Assembly: GCF_001570525.1 (NCBI RefSeq)
Contig: NZ_BBXC01000007.1
Span: forward strand, 351,085-415,084
DNA from: Herbidospora sakaeratensis
Lineage (GTDB): Bacteria; Actinomycetota; Actinomycetes; Streptosporangiales; Streptosporangiaceae
Direction: 5' to 3'
Length of the DNA stretch: 64,000 nt
Made by a program: the position numbers and the translations under genes. The notes below the pieces were generated by a model that had not been told where the DNA came from, searched no databases, and saw only the letters and a program-made list of their open reading frames with translations. Of the stretch, positions 9,124 through 17,115 are shown one piece after another. Numbering within the stretch: position 1 is the first letter of the stretch; each line of letters opens with the position of its first letter.

Positions 9124-10166
9124 GGAAGGCGGCCGGGCTCGCGGCGGCCGGCTGGCTCGGCTTCGTGATCCTGCACCACCTGCTCACCGGCCGGTTCTGG
9201 TTGTGGCTGATCCCCGACCTGATCCCGCCCGCGCTCTATGTGGCCGTCCCGGTCGCGCTCCTGGCAGCCGCCCGCTGCCGGGGCCGCGCGGCCCTGCTGG
9301 CCGCCGGGTCGCTGCTGCTCGGCGCCCCGCACGGCGGCCTCAACCCCGCCGCCCTGCTCGCCCCGGACGGCCCGCCCCCGGCCGGGGTGGTGCGGGTGTT
9401 CTCGTGGAACACCGAATACTGGCACCAGGACGACGACCCGGAGGCGTTCTACCGCTTCCTCACCGACCAGCACGCCGACGTCTACGTCCTGCAGGAGTAC
9501 CTCAACTGGGTGGACGACCGCCCCCGCGAGGTCGACGACCTCACCGCCCTGCGGCGGGAGTTCCCCGGCTACCACGTCGCGGCCGAGGGGGAACTCGTCA
9601 CGCTGTCGCGCTTCCCCATCGTGGCCGCCCGCCCGGTCGTCACTCCGGGCGGTTCCTCGTGGCAGGACGCCTTCGACCTCGCCAAGATCCTCCGCACCGA
9701 CCTGCGAATCGGGTCGTCGGCCCTGTCCGTCTACAACGTGCACATCCCGGCCCAGTACGTCCTGAACGAGAACCCGTTCACCCCCCGCTTCTACACCGAG
9801 CTGCGCAGCCGGAGCGACCGCCGCGACGCCCAGTTCCGCGGCCTGCTGGCCGACCTCGCCGCCAACCCCTCGCCCGCCCTGGTCAGCGGCGACTTCAACA
9901 GCACCGGCGCGATGGGCGAGCTGCGCCCCCTGTTCGACCGGCTGACGAGCGCGAACACGGCGAACCGATCGCCGTTCCCGACGTCGTGGTACGCGGGCGT
10001 GCTCCCGCTGTGGCAACTCGACTGGACCTTCACGACGGGCGTGACCGTCCACCACAGCGAATTGACCGACCCGCGCGGCCTCTCCGACCACCGGGCCCAG
10101 TCACTGGCGATCAGCCTCCACGGAGTTCGGCACCGAGGACGGGCCGCCGCAGGTCCGCCAGAGTGA
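9120..10166 (+). CDS. Membrane-anchored endonuclease/exonuclease/phosphatase-family protein, active site intact
   Basis: A 348-residue protein; I take TTG 9120, which overlaps the GT2 stop (TTGA), because upstream residues are shadow. Hydrophobic segments fill residues 1-80, then a DNase I-like domain follows with FSWNTEYW (N near 96), YVLQEYLNW (Glu), SVYNVHI, GDFNST (D near 258), QLDWTF and LSDHRA (H near 322). All usual metal and phosphate-binding residues are present, unlike the paralogue at 6915. Family members cleave phosphodiesters or phosphomonoesters in DNA, inositol phosphates or sphingomyelin. The 3' end overlaps the opposite-strand Lsr2-like gene by 56 bases. Confidence 0.85.
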   Translation: MRKAAGLAAAGWLGFVILHHLLTGRFWLWLIPDLIPPALYVAVPVALLAAARCRGRAALLAAGSLLLGAPHGGLNPAALLAPDGPPPAGVVRVFSWNTEYWHQDDDPEAFYRFLTDQHADVYVLQEYLNWVDDRPREVDDLTALRREFPGYHVAAEGELVTLSRFPIVAARPVVTPGGSSWQDAFDLAKILRTDLRIGSSALSVYNVHIPAQYVLNENPFTPRFYTELRSRSDRRDAQFRGLLADLAANPSPALVSGDFNSTGAMGELRPLFDRLTSANTANRSPFPTSWYAGVLPLWQLDWTFTTGVTVHHSELTDPRGLSDHRAQSLAISLHGVRHRGRAAAGPPE

Positions 10167-10574
10167 TCACCACGCCCGTCACCCGGGAGGCGAGGGCGAG
10201 GGCCATCTGGTGCGGGTTGTCGAGGGAGTCGTGGGCGGCCGGGTCGACGCCCAGCTCGCGCAGGTGACGGTTGAGCCCGTCGGGGTCGGCGCCGTGGCGG
10301 TCGACGGGGTGGCGCGGGTGGAGGGCGGTGACGAGGCGGCCGTCGACCGCGTAGGAGACCTGGTCGTCGGCGTAGTCGTGCCGGAGCACCGCCACGGCGT
10401 CGTCCCAGGCCTCGGGGTGGGCGGCGAGGAAGGCGTCCACGAACACCCGGGCGACCCGGCCGCGGTCGCTGACGGGGTGGCCCTGGTCTCGCGCCCAGGC
10501 GCGGACGCGGTCGGAGACGTCCCCTCCGAGCGTCCGGTGGGTGACGCGGAGGGGGTGAAGCCGAGGTCGCTCAC
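10111..10574 (-). pseudogene. Lsr2-like (histone-like) protein gene with an apparent one-base frameshift near its start
   Basis: Two overlapping frames make one sensible protein. GTG 10574 starts MSDLGFTP, then that frame becomes low-complexity. The other frame, open from before this point to the stop at 10111, reads VRAWARDQGHPVSDRGRV and FVDAFLAAHPEAW, matching the Lsr2 C-terminal pattern (W-A...G...VSDRGR...V..A). One extra C in the homopolymer at 10551-10555 would join them as FTPLRVTHRTLGGDVSDRV. Otherwise only a 111-residue product from GTG 10446 is possible, and that cuts the domain. It is either a real mutation or an indel in the assembly. The start lies 9 bases after the hydrolase stop. 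Confidence 0.6.
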
Positions 10575-10583
10575 GGGCGCAAT

Positions 10584-11561
10584 CTATCGGGGCAGGGCGG
10601 CCAGCCAGTCGGTCAGGATGCGGTTGACCTCCTCAGGGCGTTCCTGCTGGATCCAGTGGCCGCAGCCGTCGAGCAGGTGCGAGGAGACCAGCCCCGGCAG
10701 CGTGGCGGGATAGGCGGCGATGGCGTCGGCCATCCACGTCGTGGTGGCGTCGAGGGCGCCGCCGGCGAATAGCGACGGCTGGGTGATGGGGGCGCCGTCG
10801 AACTCGGCCAGGTCCTCCCAGTCGCGGTCCATGTTCCGGTAGCGGTTGAGCGCGCCGCGCAGGCCGGTGCGCTCGAACTCGGCGGCGTAGACGTCGAGGT
10901 CGTCGTCGCTCAGCCACGCCGGCAGCCGGTCGGCGGGGAAGCGGTCGCGCAGCCGGCCGCCCGGGGAGACGTAGTGGGGATCGCGGTCGTGCGGCATGGT
11001 GTCGCCCGACAGGGCGGCGTAGACGCCGGCGAGCCAGCCGCGCACGTCCGGCTCGATCTCGGCCTCGGCCCGGCCGGGCTCCTGGAAGTAGCTGATGTAG
11101 AACTCGTCGCCGCCGCCCATGGCGGCGAAGATCTCGGTGGGCCGGGGCCCGCCGCGCGGGGCGTAGGCGACGCTCAGCAGCCCGACCGCGCGGAAGACGT
11201 CGGGCCGCAGCAGGGCGGAGTGGGCGGCGATCGAGGAGCCCCAGTCGTGCCCCACGACCACCGCCGACCGCTCGCCCAGGGCGTGCACCACGGCCACGTT
11301 GTCCTCGACCAGCTCCACCATCCGGTACGCCGCCACGTCGTGGGGCTTGGACGACCGCCCGTACCCCCGCACGTCGATCGCGGCGACGCGGTAGCCCGCC
11401 TCGGCCAGCACGGGGATCTGCCGCCGCCACGAGTACCACGACTCGGGGAACCCGTGCACGAGCAGTACGAGCGGCCCCGAGCCCTGTTCCACCAGGTGGA
11501 TGCGGCCGGCGTCGGTCTCGACCAGGCGATGGGTGATCGTCGGCTCTCCGGGAACGTTCAT
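10584..11561 (-). CDS. Alpha/beta hydrolase, epoxide-hydrolase-like
   Basis: Using ATG 11561 it has 325 residues; an upstream start at 11618 would add sequence that overlaps the divergent promoter, so I reject it. Seen: HGFPESWYSW (oxyanion region), GHDWGSSIAAH with an aspartate nucleophile as in epoxide hydrolases and haloalkane dehalogenases, and CGHWIQQERPEEV with the catalytic histidine. The YISYFQEPG segment in the cap resembles the epoxide-hydrolase cap tyrosine region. It probably opens an epoxide or splits a related small substrate in the cytoplasm. The physiological substrate is unknown. Confidence 0.88.
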   Translation of the reverse strand: MNVPGEPTITHRLVETDAGRIHLVEQGSGPLVLLVHGFPESWYSWRRQIPVLAEAGYRVAAIDVRGYGRSSKPHDVAAYRMVELVEDNVAVVHALGERSAVVVGHDWGSSIAAHSALLRPDVFRAVGLLSVAYAPRGGPRPTEIFAAMGGGDEFYISYFQEPGRAEAEIEPDVRGWLAGVYAALSGDTMPHDRDPHYVSPGGRLRDRFPADRLPAWLSDDDLDVYAAEFERTGLRGALNRYRNMDRDWEDLAEFDGAPITQPSLFAGGALDATTTWMADAIAAYPATLPGLVSSHLLDGCGHWIQQERPEEVNRILTDWLAALPR

Positions 11562-11606
11562 GCCTCCATCATCCGACGGACACGAACGCGGTGTTGCCCA
11601 CGCTCC

Positions 11607-11637
11607 GTAACCTGTCAAACCATATATGAAGGGTTAC
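11607..11637. promoter_or_regulatory. Inverted repeat GTAACC-N19-GGTTAC in the divergent hydrolase/CGNR intergenic region
   Basis: Six-base arms at 11607-11612 and 11632-11637 are perfectly complementary and flank the palindrome CATATATG. The repeat overlaps the candidate promoter of the CGNR gene, so it may be an operator. This is pattern-based and weak. Confidence 0.3.
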
Positions 11638-11640
11638 ACT
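11613..11640 (+). promoter_or_regulatory. Candidate -35 TGTCAA / -10 TACACT promoter of the CGNR gene
   Basis: TGTCAA at 11613-11618 and TACACT at 11635-11640 are 16 bases apart. Transcription would start at about 11646-11648, on the in-frame GTG at 11647. This arrangement predicts a leaderless mRNA. Confidence 0.45.
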
Positions 11641-11646
11641 GGAGAA

Positions 11647-12234
11647 GTGCGGCCGGACACGCTGATGGGACTGGGCGGACACCCCGCCCTCGACTTCCTC
11701 AACAGCCGCCTCGTGTTCCACCGGGAGACGATCGAGCTCCTCGGTGACGGCCCGGCGTACCTCGACTGGCTGGAGGCTGAACACCTCGTCGACGCGGACG
11801 ACCGGGCGGCGATCGAGGCGGGTCCCGGCCTCGACGCCGCCGCCCGCGCCGCCGTCGAGCTCCGCACGTCGTTGCGACCGGTGGTCGCGGCCTGGGCGGC
11901 CGGTGCGCCGGGCACGCCCGGCGACGCGACCCTGGCCACGCTGAACGGGCTGGTCCGGGCCGGGCGGCCGTGGCGTGAGGTGGTCCACGCCGACGACGGG
12001 CTCGCCTTCCGGTCGCGCCGCGCCTGGGACGGCCCCGAGGCGCTGCTCGCGCCGGTCGCGGAGGCGGTCGCCGACCTGTTCGTCCACGGAGACCGGGCGC
12101 TGGTCCGGCCGTGCGACGACACGACCTGTACCCTGTGGTTCTACGACACCACCAAGTCGCGGCGGCGGCGCTGGTGCTCCATGGCGATCTGCGGCAACCG
12201 CGCCAAGGTCCGCCGCCACCGGATGGCCACGTGA
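11647..12234 (+). CDS. CGNR zinc-finger / ABATE-domain putative transcriptional regulator
   Basis: I place the start at GTG 11647 (195 residues), where a leaderless transcript would begin; ATG 11626 is an in-frame alternative giving 202 residues, but it lies inside the candidate promoter. The N-terminal ABATE-like region opens with GGHPALDFLNS. The C-terminal zinc finger reads CTLWFYDTTKSRRRRWCS then CGNRAKVRRHR, with the family CGNR motif. Such proteins are presumed DNA-binding regulators, mostly uncharacterised. The stop overlaps the DNA glycosylase start (GTGA). Confidence 0.88.
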   Translation: MRPDTLMGLGGHPALDFLNSRLVFHRETIELLGDGPAYLDWLEAEHLVDADDRAAIEAGPGLDAAARAAVELRTSLRPVVAAWAAGAPGTPGDATLATLNGLVRAGRPWREVVHADDGLAFRSRRAWDGPEALLAPVAEAVADLFVHGDRALVRPCDDTTCTLWFYDTTKSRRRRWCSMAICGNRAKVRRHRMAT

Positions 12235-12737
12235 ACCCGCTGCCCGACGTCCTCGCCGACGACCTCGACGTCGTGTTCGTCGGCATCAACCCCGGCCTCA
12301 CCTCGGCCGCCCGGGGGCACAGCTTCGCCACCCCCGGGAACCGGATGTGGCCCGCGCTCCACCGCTCCGGATTCACCCCCCGGCTGCTGCGCCCCGAGGA
12401 GGAGCGCGACCTGCTGTCCTTCGGCCTCGGGCTCACCACCATCGTGCGCCGGCCGACCGCCAAGGCCGCCGACCTCGCCGCCGGGGAGTACGTGGCCGGC
12501 GGCCGCGACCTGATCGCCCGCATGGAACCCCTGCGGCCGCGATGGCTGGCCCTGCTCGGCGTCACCGGTTACCGCCGGGCCTTCGGCGCGGCGGGCGCGA
12601 CGATCGGGCCGCAGCCCGGCCGCCTCGCCGGGGCGCGCGTGTGGGTGCTGCCCAACCCCAGCGGGCTCAACGCCCACTACCCGCCCGAGGCGCTCGCCGC
12701 CGAGTTCACCCGGTTCCGGCTGGCGGTCACGCGATGA
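12231..12737 (+). CDS. mug: Mismatch-specific uracil/thymine DNA glycosylase, Mug family
   Basis: A 168-residue protein from GTG 12231, overlapping the previous stop. Seen: VFVGINPGLTSAARGH (active-site GINPG of the Mug/TDG family), an SFATPGNRMWPALHRSGF segment, and NPSGLNAHY, the C-terminal mismatch-wedge motif. The family removes U or T opposite G, and damaged pyrimidines such as ethenocytosine, to begin base-excision repair. Size matches E. coli Mug. The last bases overlap the end of the opposite-strand multicopper oxidase gene. Confidence 0.9.
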   Translation: MNPLPDVLADDLDVVFVGINPGLTSAARGHSFATPGNRMWPALHRSGFTPRLLRPEEERDLLSFGLGLTTIVRRPTAKAADLAAGEYVAGGRDLIARMEPLRPRWLALLGVTGYRRAFGAAGATIGPQPGRLAGARVWVLPNPSGLNAHYPPEALAAEFTRFRLAVTR

Positions 12738-14263
12738 TCCGCCACGGGCGCATCATCTCGTTGTCCTCGTGTTCGAGCATGTGGCAGTGCTGGATGTACG
12801 TCGCCGGGAGCGCGGCCCCCTCGGGCAGGTCGAAGCGCAACACGATCCGGGTGACCATGCCCGGCTGCGCCACGGTCGTGTCGAGGCGGCCCGTTTCGTA
12901 GTCGCCGGGCGCGATCGGCTCGCCCCGCAGGTGGCGCGCCAGGTCCGGCCTGGCCTCCGGCCGCCGTCCCCCGGCGATCCAGGCGTCGTACGCCGCCCGG
13001 TAGCCCGTCGTGTCGAGGCGCTGCCGGTCGAGCAGGTGGAACTGAACCAGGTGGACGTGCATGGCGTGGCCGTCGCCCGAGAGGTTGACGTACTCCCAGA
13101 TCTCGGTCGTGCCGGCTTTGGGGAAGTCCTCCACCGGGTCGTCGAAGAGGCGCTGGTTGATCGCCAGGTGTGTGGACTTTCCCTTGGCGTCCCGGTTGGC
13201 GATCAGCACGAACTGCCGCCTCGGCAGTCCGGGGGTCGGGGGCGGCGCGGAGGCCGCCGTCGGTGCCGATGAGCCAGAAGGGCCGCCGCGACCCGCCGTC
13301 CTGGAACCAGAAGTGGAAGTAACGCTGGTTGGAGCCGTTGAGCAGGCGCAGCCGGTAGCGGCGCGGCTCGACGTCCAGATAGGGGTGGGCCTTGCCGTTG
13401 ACGACCGGGATCGCGCCGAAGAAGTTCGGGTTCCACTTCGGGTGGTAGGGCGTCGGGCCGGTGTCGGGGTAGGACAGCGCCCCGCCGGGGGTGAGGTCGC
13501 GATCCTGGAGGATCAGCGGCACCTCGAAGTCGCCCTCCGGCAGGGGCAGGCTCTCCTCGACGTCGTCGCGGATCAGGTACAGCCCGGCCAGCCCGGCGTA
13601 GATGTTCAGCCGGGTGATCGCCATGGCGTGGTCGTGATACCAGAGCATCGTGGCCTGCTGCTCGCTCGGGTAGGCGTAGACGACCTCGTTCGGCGCGGCC
13701 CCCGGCCGCGTCGTGTACGCCGGCCCGTGGACGCCGTCGGGGGTGAACCACGCCTCGGGATGGCCGTCGAACTGCGGCGGGTCGAAGCCTCCGTGGAGGT
13801 GGGGGACGGTCCAGACGTTCGGCAGGGCGGGGAAGTCACCCGGGTTCCGGCCCCCGGGCGGGTCGGGCGGCACGCCGGGGACCTCCCGCCAGAGGGTCAC
13901 GTCGACCGCCGGCTCCAGCAGGTGCGTTCTCGGCAGCTCGTTGCGGTAGCGGACCACCACGGGCGTGCCCCGGCGGGTGACCAGCACCGGGCCCAGGTAG
14001 CCGAGACCGGCCCCGTCGGAGGCGTGGAACCCCCACGTCTCGGTCGGCGGCAGGTCGCGGTGGAAGCGCCAGGCGGCCTGCCGCATCGTCAGTTCGTAGT
14101 AGTCGGACCCCGGGACGACCGACCGGCGCGGGGCCGCCGTCGGCAGGCGGGGCACCTGGTCGACATACTTGGCCAGGGCGGTTCCGCCGCCGAGGGGCCC
14201 GACGACGTGAAGACCGGTGAAGCCGAGTGCGACCTGGGCGAACTGCCTTCGCGTCAACTCCAC
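12727..14263 (-). pseudogene. Multicopper oxidase (bilirubin oxidase/CotA-like), frameshifted and internally shortened
   Basis: The first frame, from GTG 14263 behind GGGGGG (ATG 14299 is also possible), has a Tat-type TRRQF signal, HLHGGFDPPQ, LWYHDHAM and NGSNQRYFHFWF, then IGTDGGLRAAP, after which it turns to nonsense. Another frame picks up near 13235 as RRQFVLIANRDAKGKS and continues with GHAMHVHLVQFHLL and YIQHCHMLEHEDNEMM, ending at 12727. All four copper-ligand motifs therefore exist but in two frames. Domain 2 also seems shortened at the join: the block normally carrying APGERADVL-like sequence is missing. Likely a dead gene, though a ribosomal slip or assembly error cannot be excluded. 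Confidence 0.75.
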
Positions 14264-14317
14264 CGATACCCCCCATTTTGTGATTATTTGACTACTCATG
14301 GTAACCGGGGTGAATCA

Positions 14318-15433
14318 GTGCTGCGCGAGGTGGCGCTCGTCTTCCTCAAGCTGGGCGTCATCGCCTTCGGCGGCCCGGCCGCGCACACCGCGATGATGCG
14401 CGACGAACTGGTGCGCCGCCGGGGCTGGGTGACCGACCAGCGGTTCCTCGACCTGATGGGCGCGACCAACCTCATCCCCGGCCCCAACTCCACCGAGCTG
14501 GCCATCCACCTCGGCTACGACCGGGCCCGCTGGCGCGGGCTGCTGGTGGCCGGGGTCTGTTTCATCGTCCCGGCCGCGCTGATGGTGACCGCCCTGGCCT
14601 GGGTGTACGTCACCTACGGCGGCACCCCCGAGGTCCGGGGCATCCTCTACGGGGTCGTGCCCGCCGTCATCGCGATCATCGCCCACGCCCTGGTCGGCCT
14701 GCTGCGTACCGCGATCAAGAACGTCTGGCTGGCCCTACTGGCGGCCGCGGCCCTGGCCGCCTACCTCCTCGGCGTCAACGAGCTGCTGATCCTGGCCTCG
14801 GGCGCGGTGCTGGCCGGGGCCGTCCGGGCCGCCGGCCGGGGGCTGCTCGCGGCGCCCTTCCTCGGGCCGGTCGCGGGCGGGCTGCCGGTCTTCCCCGATC
14901 CGACCGGCGGGCAGCTCACGCAGCTGTTCCTGACCATGCTCAAGATCGGTTCGGTTTTGTACGGCAGCGGCTACGTCCTGCTCGCCTTCCTGCGCGGCGA
15001 CTTCGTGGAACGGCTCGGCTGGATCACCGGCCAGCAGCTCGCCGACGCCGTCTCCGTCGGCCAGGTGACCCCCGGGCCGGTCTTCACCACCGCGACCTTC
15101 ATCGGCTACCTGGTCGCCGGCCCGGTCGGCGCGTTCCTGGCCACCGTGGCGATCTTCCTGCCGTCGTTCCTGTTCGTCGGCCTGCTGACCCGGCTCACCG
15201 ACCGGCTGCGCTCGGCCGACTGGACCGCCGCCCTGCTCGACGGCCTCAACGCCGCCGCCCTCGCCCTCATGGCCGGGGTCTCCTGGCAACTCGGCGGCAC
15301 CGCGATCGTCGACCCGCTGACCGCCGCCATCGCCGTGGTCACCCTGGTGCTGCTCTGGGCGACCCGGCTCAACAACGCCTGGTACATCGCCGCCGGAGCC
15401 GTCATCGGCCTGGCCCACGCCCTGCTCACCTGA
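14318..15433 (+). CDS. chrA: Chromate ion transporter, ChrA (CHR) family
   Basis: About 371 residues from GTG 14318 behind GGGGTG; the much longer open frame upstream is antisense to the oxidase gene and is not used. The duplicated CHR architecture is visible: half one has FLKLGVIAFGGPAAH and NLIPGPNSTELAIHLGY, and half two has MLKIGSVLYGSGYVLLAFL and VGQVTPGPVFTTATFIGYL. Multiple membrane spans follow each. The family exports chromate or otherwise lowers its uptake. The divergent oxidase gene leaves only about 54 bases between starts. The stop forms part of the palindrome TGATCACGTGATCA at 15431-15444. Confidence 0.88.
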   Translation: MLREVALVFLKLGVIAFGGPAAHTAMMRDELVRRRGWVTDQRFLDLMGATNLIPGPNSTELAIHLGYDRARWRGLLVAGVCFIVPAALMVTALAWVYVTYGGTPEVRGILYGVVPAVIAIIAHALVGLLRTAIKNVWLALLAAAALAAYLLGVNELLILASGAVLAGAVRAAGRGLLAAPFLGPVAGGLPVFPDPTGGQLTQLFLTMLKIGSVLYGSGYVLLAFLRGDFVERLGWITGQQLADAVSVGQVTPGPVFTTATFIGYLVAGPVGAFLATVAIFLPSFLFVGLLTRLTDRLRSADWTAALLDGLNAAALALMAGVSWQLGGTAIVDPLTAAIAVVTLVLLWATRLNNAWYIAAGAVIGLAHALLT

Positions 15434-15444
15434 TCACGTGATCA
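15431..15444. repeat. Perfect 14-base palindrome spanning two convergent stop codons
   Basis: TGATCACGTGATCA contains the chrA stop on the + strand and the ThiF-gene stop on the - strand. No longer stem or T-tract follows, so it is not a convincing terminator. Confidence 0.4.
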
Positions 15445-16368
15445 GCCGTGCAGCGCGGCCGGGTCGAGGTGGTAGCGACCCGACGCGACCGGCTCGCCGA
15501 GCAGCAGACGGCGGGCGGCGTCGGTGACCGCGCCCGCGCCCACCGCCACGTCCGAGGCGAGCTGCGGCCAGCTCGCGAGGGTCCGGCCGACCTCCGGCAG
15601 GGACGCGCGCATCCGGGGGCTGAGCGACTCCTCGGCGAACATGGCCAGCACGTGCCGGATCTTGTCCTTGGGCGCCAGCCCGATCAGGTCGTCGGCCCTG
15701 ACCTCGCCGAGGAGGCCGTGGAAGATCGGGCGGCCGGGTTCGAGGTCGAAGCGTTCGACGTCGAGCATGCCGCGGTCGCTGGTGCTCATCAGCACCGGGA
15801 CGCGCCGGGCGCGGGCCCGTTCCCGGAGCGCCACCTTGACGTAGAGGTCGTCGCACTCTTCGACGACGAGGTCGAGGCCGTCGAGGAAGGCGTCGACGTT
15901 GGCCGGGGTGACGCCCTCGCGGAAGGGCTGGACGTCCAGGTAGGGGTCGATCTCGTACATCTGCCGGGCGGTCACGACCGTCTTCTCCAGGCCGAGGTCG
16001 GGCAGCCCGGCCCGGATGCGGTTGAGGTTCGTCAGGTCGAGCCGGTCGAAGTCGGCGATCCTGAACGACCCCCCGACGCCCTCCATCGTCAGGGTGAGGG
16101 CGGTGCCGTTGCCGACCGACAGGCCCACCACGCCGATGCGGGCCGCGCCGAGCCGCCGCTGCTCCGCGGGGGTGATCTTGTTCCGGTTGCGGTCGGTGCG
16201 CAGCCGCCGGAACTCCTCGGCCGGATGGGTGCGCACCAGCACCGCCGACCACGGGTACCAGACCCACGTCCCGAAACCGAGGGGGTCGTGGACGCGGCGG
16301 ACGACGCCGGAGTCGAGCAGGTCCTTCGCCTCGGGCTCGGTGAGCAGGGACGGGCGCCATTCGTCCAC
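15442..16368 (-). CDS. ThiF/E1-like adenylyltransferase-fold protein (Rv1355c-like N-terminal type)
   Basis: A 308-residue protein from GTG 16368. After about 80 residues including FGTWVWYPWSAVLVRTHPAEEF comes the E1-like nucleotide-binding core: RIGVVGLSVGNGTALTL, then RIADFDRLDLTNLNRI, the conserved D-x-D-x-(L/V)-x-x-x-N-L-x-R type motif. These proteins activate a carboxylate with ATP, classically the C terminus of a ubiquitin-like protein. No obvious catalytic cysteine or zinc CXXC pairs are seen, and no ubiquitin-like partner is nearby. It lies one base after the acetyltransferase-like gene and is presumably coexpressed with it. Function unknown. Confidence 0.75.
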   Translation of the reverse strand: MDEWRPSLLTEPEAKDLLDSGVVRRVHDPLGFGTWVWYPWSAVLVRTHPAEEFRRLRTDRNRNKITPAEQRRLGAARIGVVGLSVGNGTALTLTMEGVGGSFRIADFDRLDLTNLNRIRAGLPDLGLEKTVVTARQMYEIDPYLDVQPFREGVTPANVDAFLDGLDLVVEECDDLYVKVALRERARARRVPVLMSTSDRGMLDVERFDLEPGRPIFHGLLGEVRADDLIGLAPKDKIRHVLAMFAEESLSPRMRASLPEVGRTLASWPQLASDVAVGAGAVTDAARRLLLGEPVASGRYHLDPAALHG

Positions 16369-16369
16369 G

Positions 16370-17053
16370 TCACACCGCCGTGTAGCCGACGGTGTCGCGC
16401 ACGACGTCCAGAATCTGGGCGCGCGTCGCGTAGCTGAGGAAGACCCGCTCGGCCCGCCCGCGCGGCGGGAAGTGGCCGTCGACGCACAGGATCGTGGTGG
16501 CCGTGCCGTAGGTGGACCGGAACGCGACGTCCTCGAAGGCGACCCAGGTGTCCCAGTCGGCGTCGAACAGGTCGAGCGCCGTCGCCCGGATCAGCCGCGC
16601 CATCGTCAGCGACAGACCCGAGCCGCGCACCCGGGGATGCAGCCACAACCCGCCGACGTGGGCGATCCGGCCCGACAACGCGGGCACGGGCGTGGCGAGC
16701 TCGATCCCGGCCGCCATCTCCGGCGGGACCGGGTCGAACCACAACGCGAGCGACTCGACCAGCGCGGCGAAGTCGCGGGTCACGAAGAGACGCCCCGCGC
16801 CGCAGGCGACGACGTCGCCCTTCTCGTCGAGCGCGGACAGATGGAAGGCCGAGCCGGGCGCGATCCGGCTGCGGGCGGGGTCGAAGGTCGGGTTGACGCC
16901 GTCGGCGCCCATGGCCGCGCCGACGGCGGCGGCCCAGTCGTGCAGGTCGCCGGTCACCTGGAGGCGCAGGCCGCGCCGCCCGGCCCAGTCGGCCGACGCG
17001 GCGGCGAGCTCGCGGACCTCGGGCCGCCGGAAGAAGATCCCCCTCATGGCCAC
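16370..17053 (-). CDS. GNAT-like acyltransferase of unknown substrate, partner of the ThiF protein
   Basis: A 227-residue cytoplasmic protein from ATG 17053. The segment IAHVGGLWLHPRVRGSGLSL resembles GNAT motif A (Q/R-x-x-G-x-G/A), followed by an ATAL-type helix and a TYGTATTILCVDGHF region. The N-terminal 60 residues lack known signals. The stop lies one base before the ThiF-like start, so the pair forms a small operon. Genes of this kind sit beside or are fused to ThiF-like proteins in actinomycetes, and a joint acyl-activation and transfer role is inferred. Confidence 0.55.
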   Translation of the reverse strand: MAMRGIFFRRPEVRELAAASADWAGRRGLRLQVTGDLHDWAAAVGAAMGADGVNPTFDPARSRIAPGSAFHLSALDEKGDVVACGAGRLFVTRDFAALVESLALWFDPVPPEMAAGIELATPVPALSGRIAHVGGLWLHPRVRGSGLSLTMARLIRATALDLFDADWDTWVAFEDVAFRSTYGTATTILCVDGHFPPRGRAERVFLSYATRAQILDVVRDTVGYTAV

Positions 17054-17115
17054 CAGGCTCGCCGGTCGGCCGGAACCGGGCGATAGCGCGAGCGGGACAG
17101 TTGGGTGGACGCCGC

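Noticed and set aside
13061-14317. Upstream extension of the chromate transporter frame
   Set aside because: It lies antisense to the multicopper oxidase gene and lacks membrane segments or motifs until GTG 14318.
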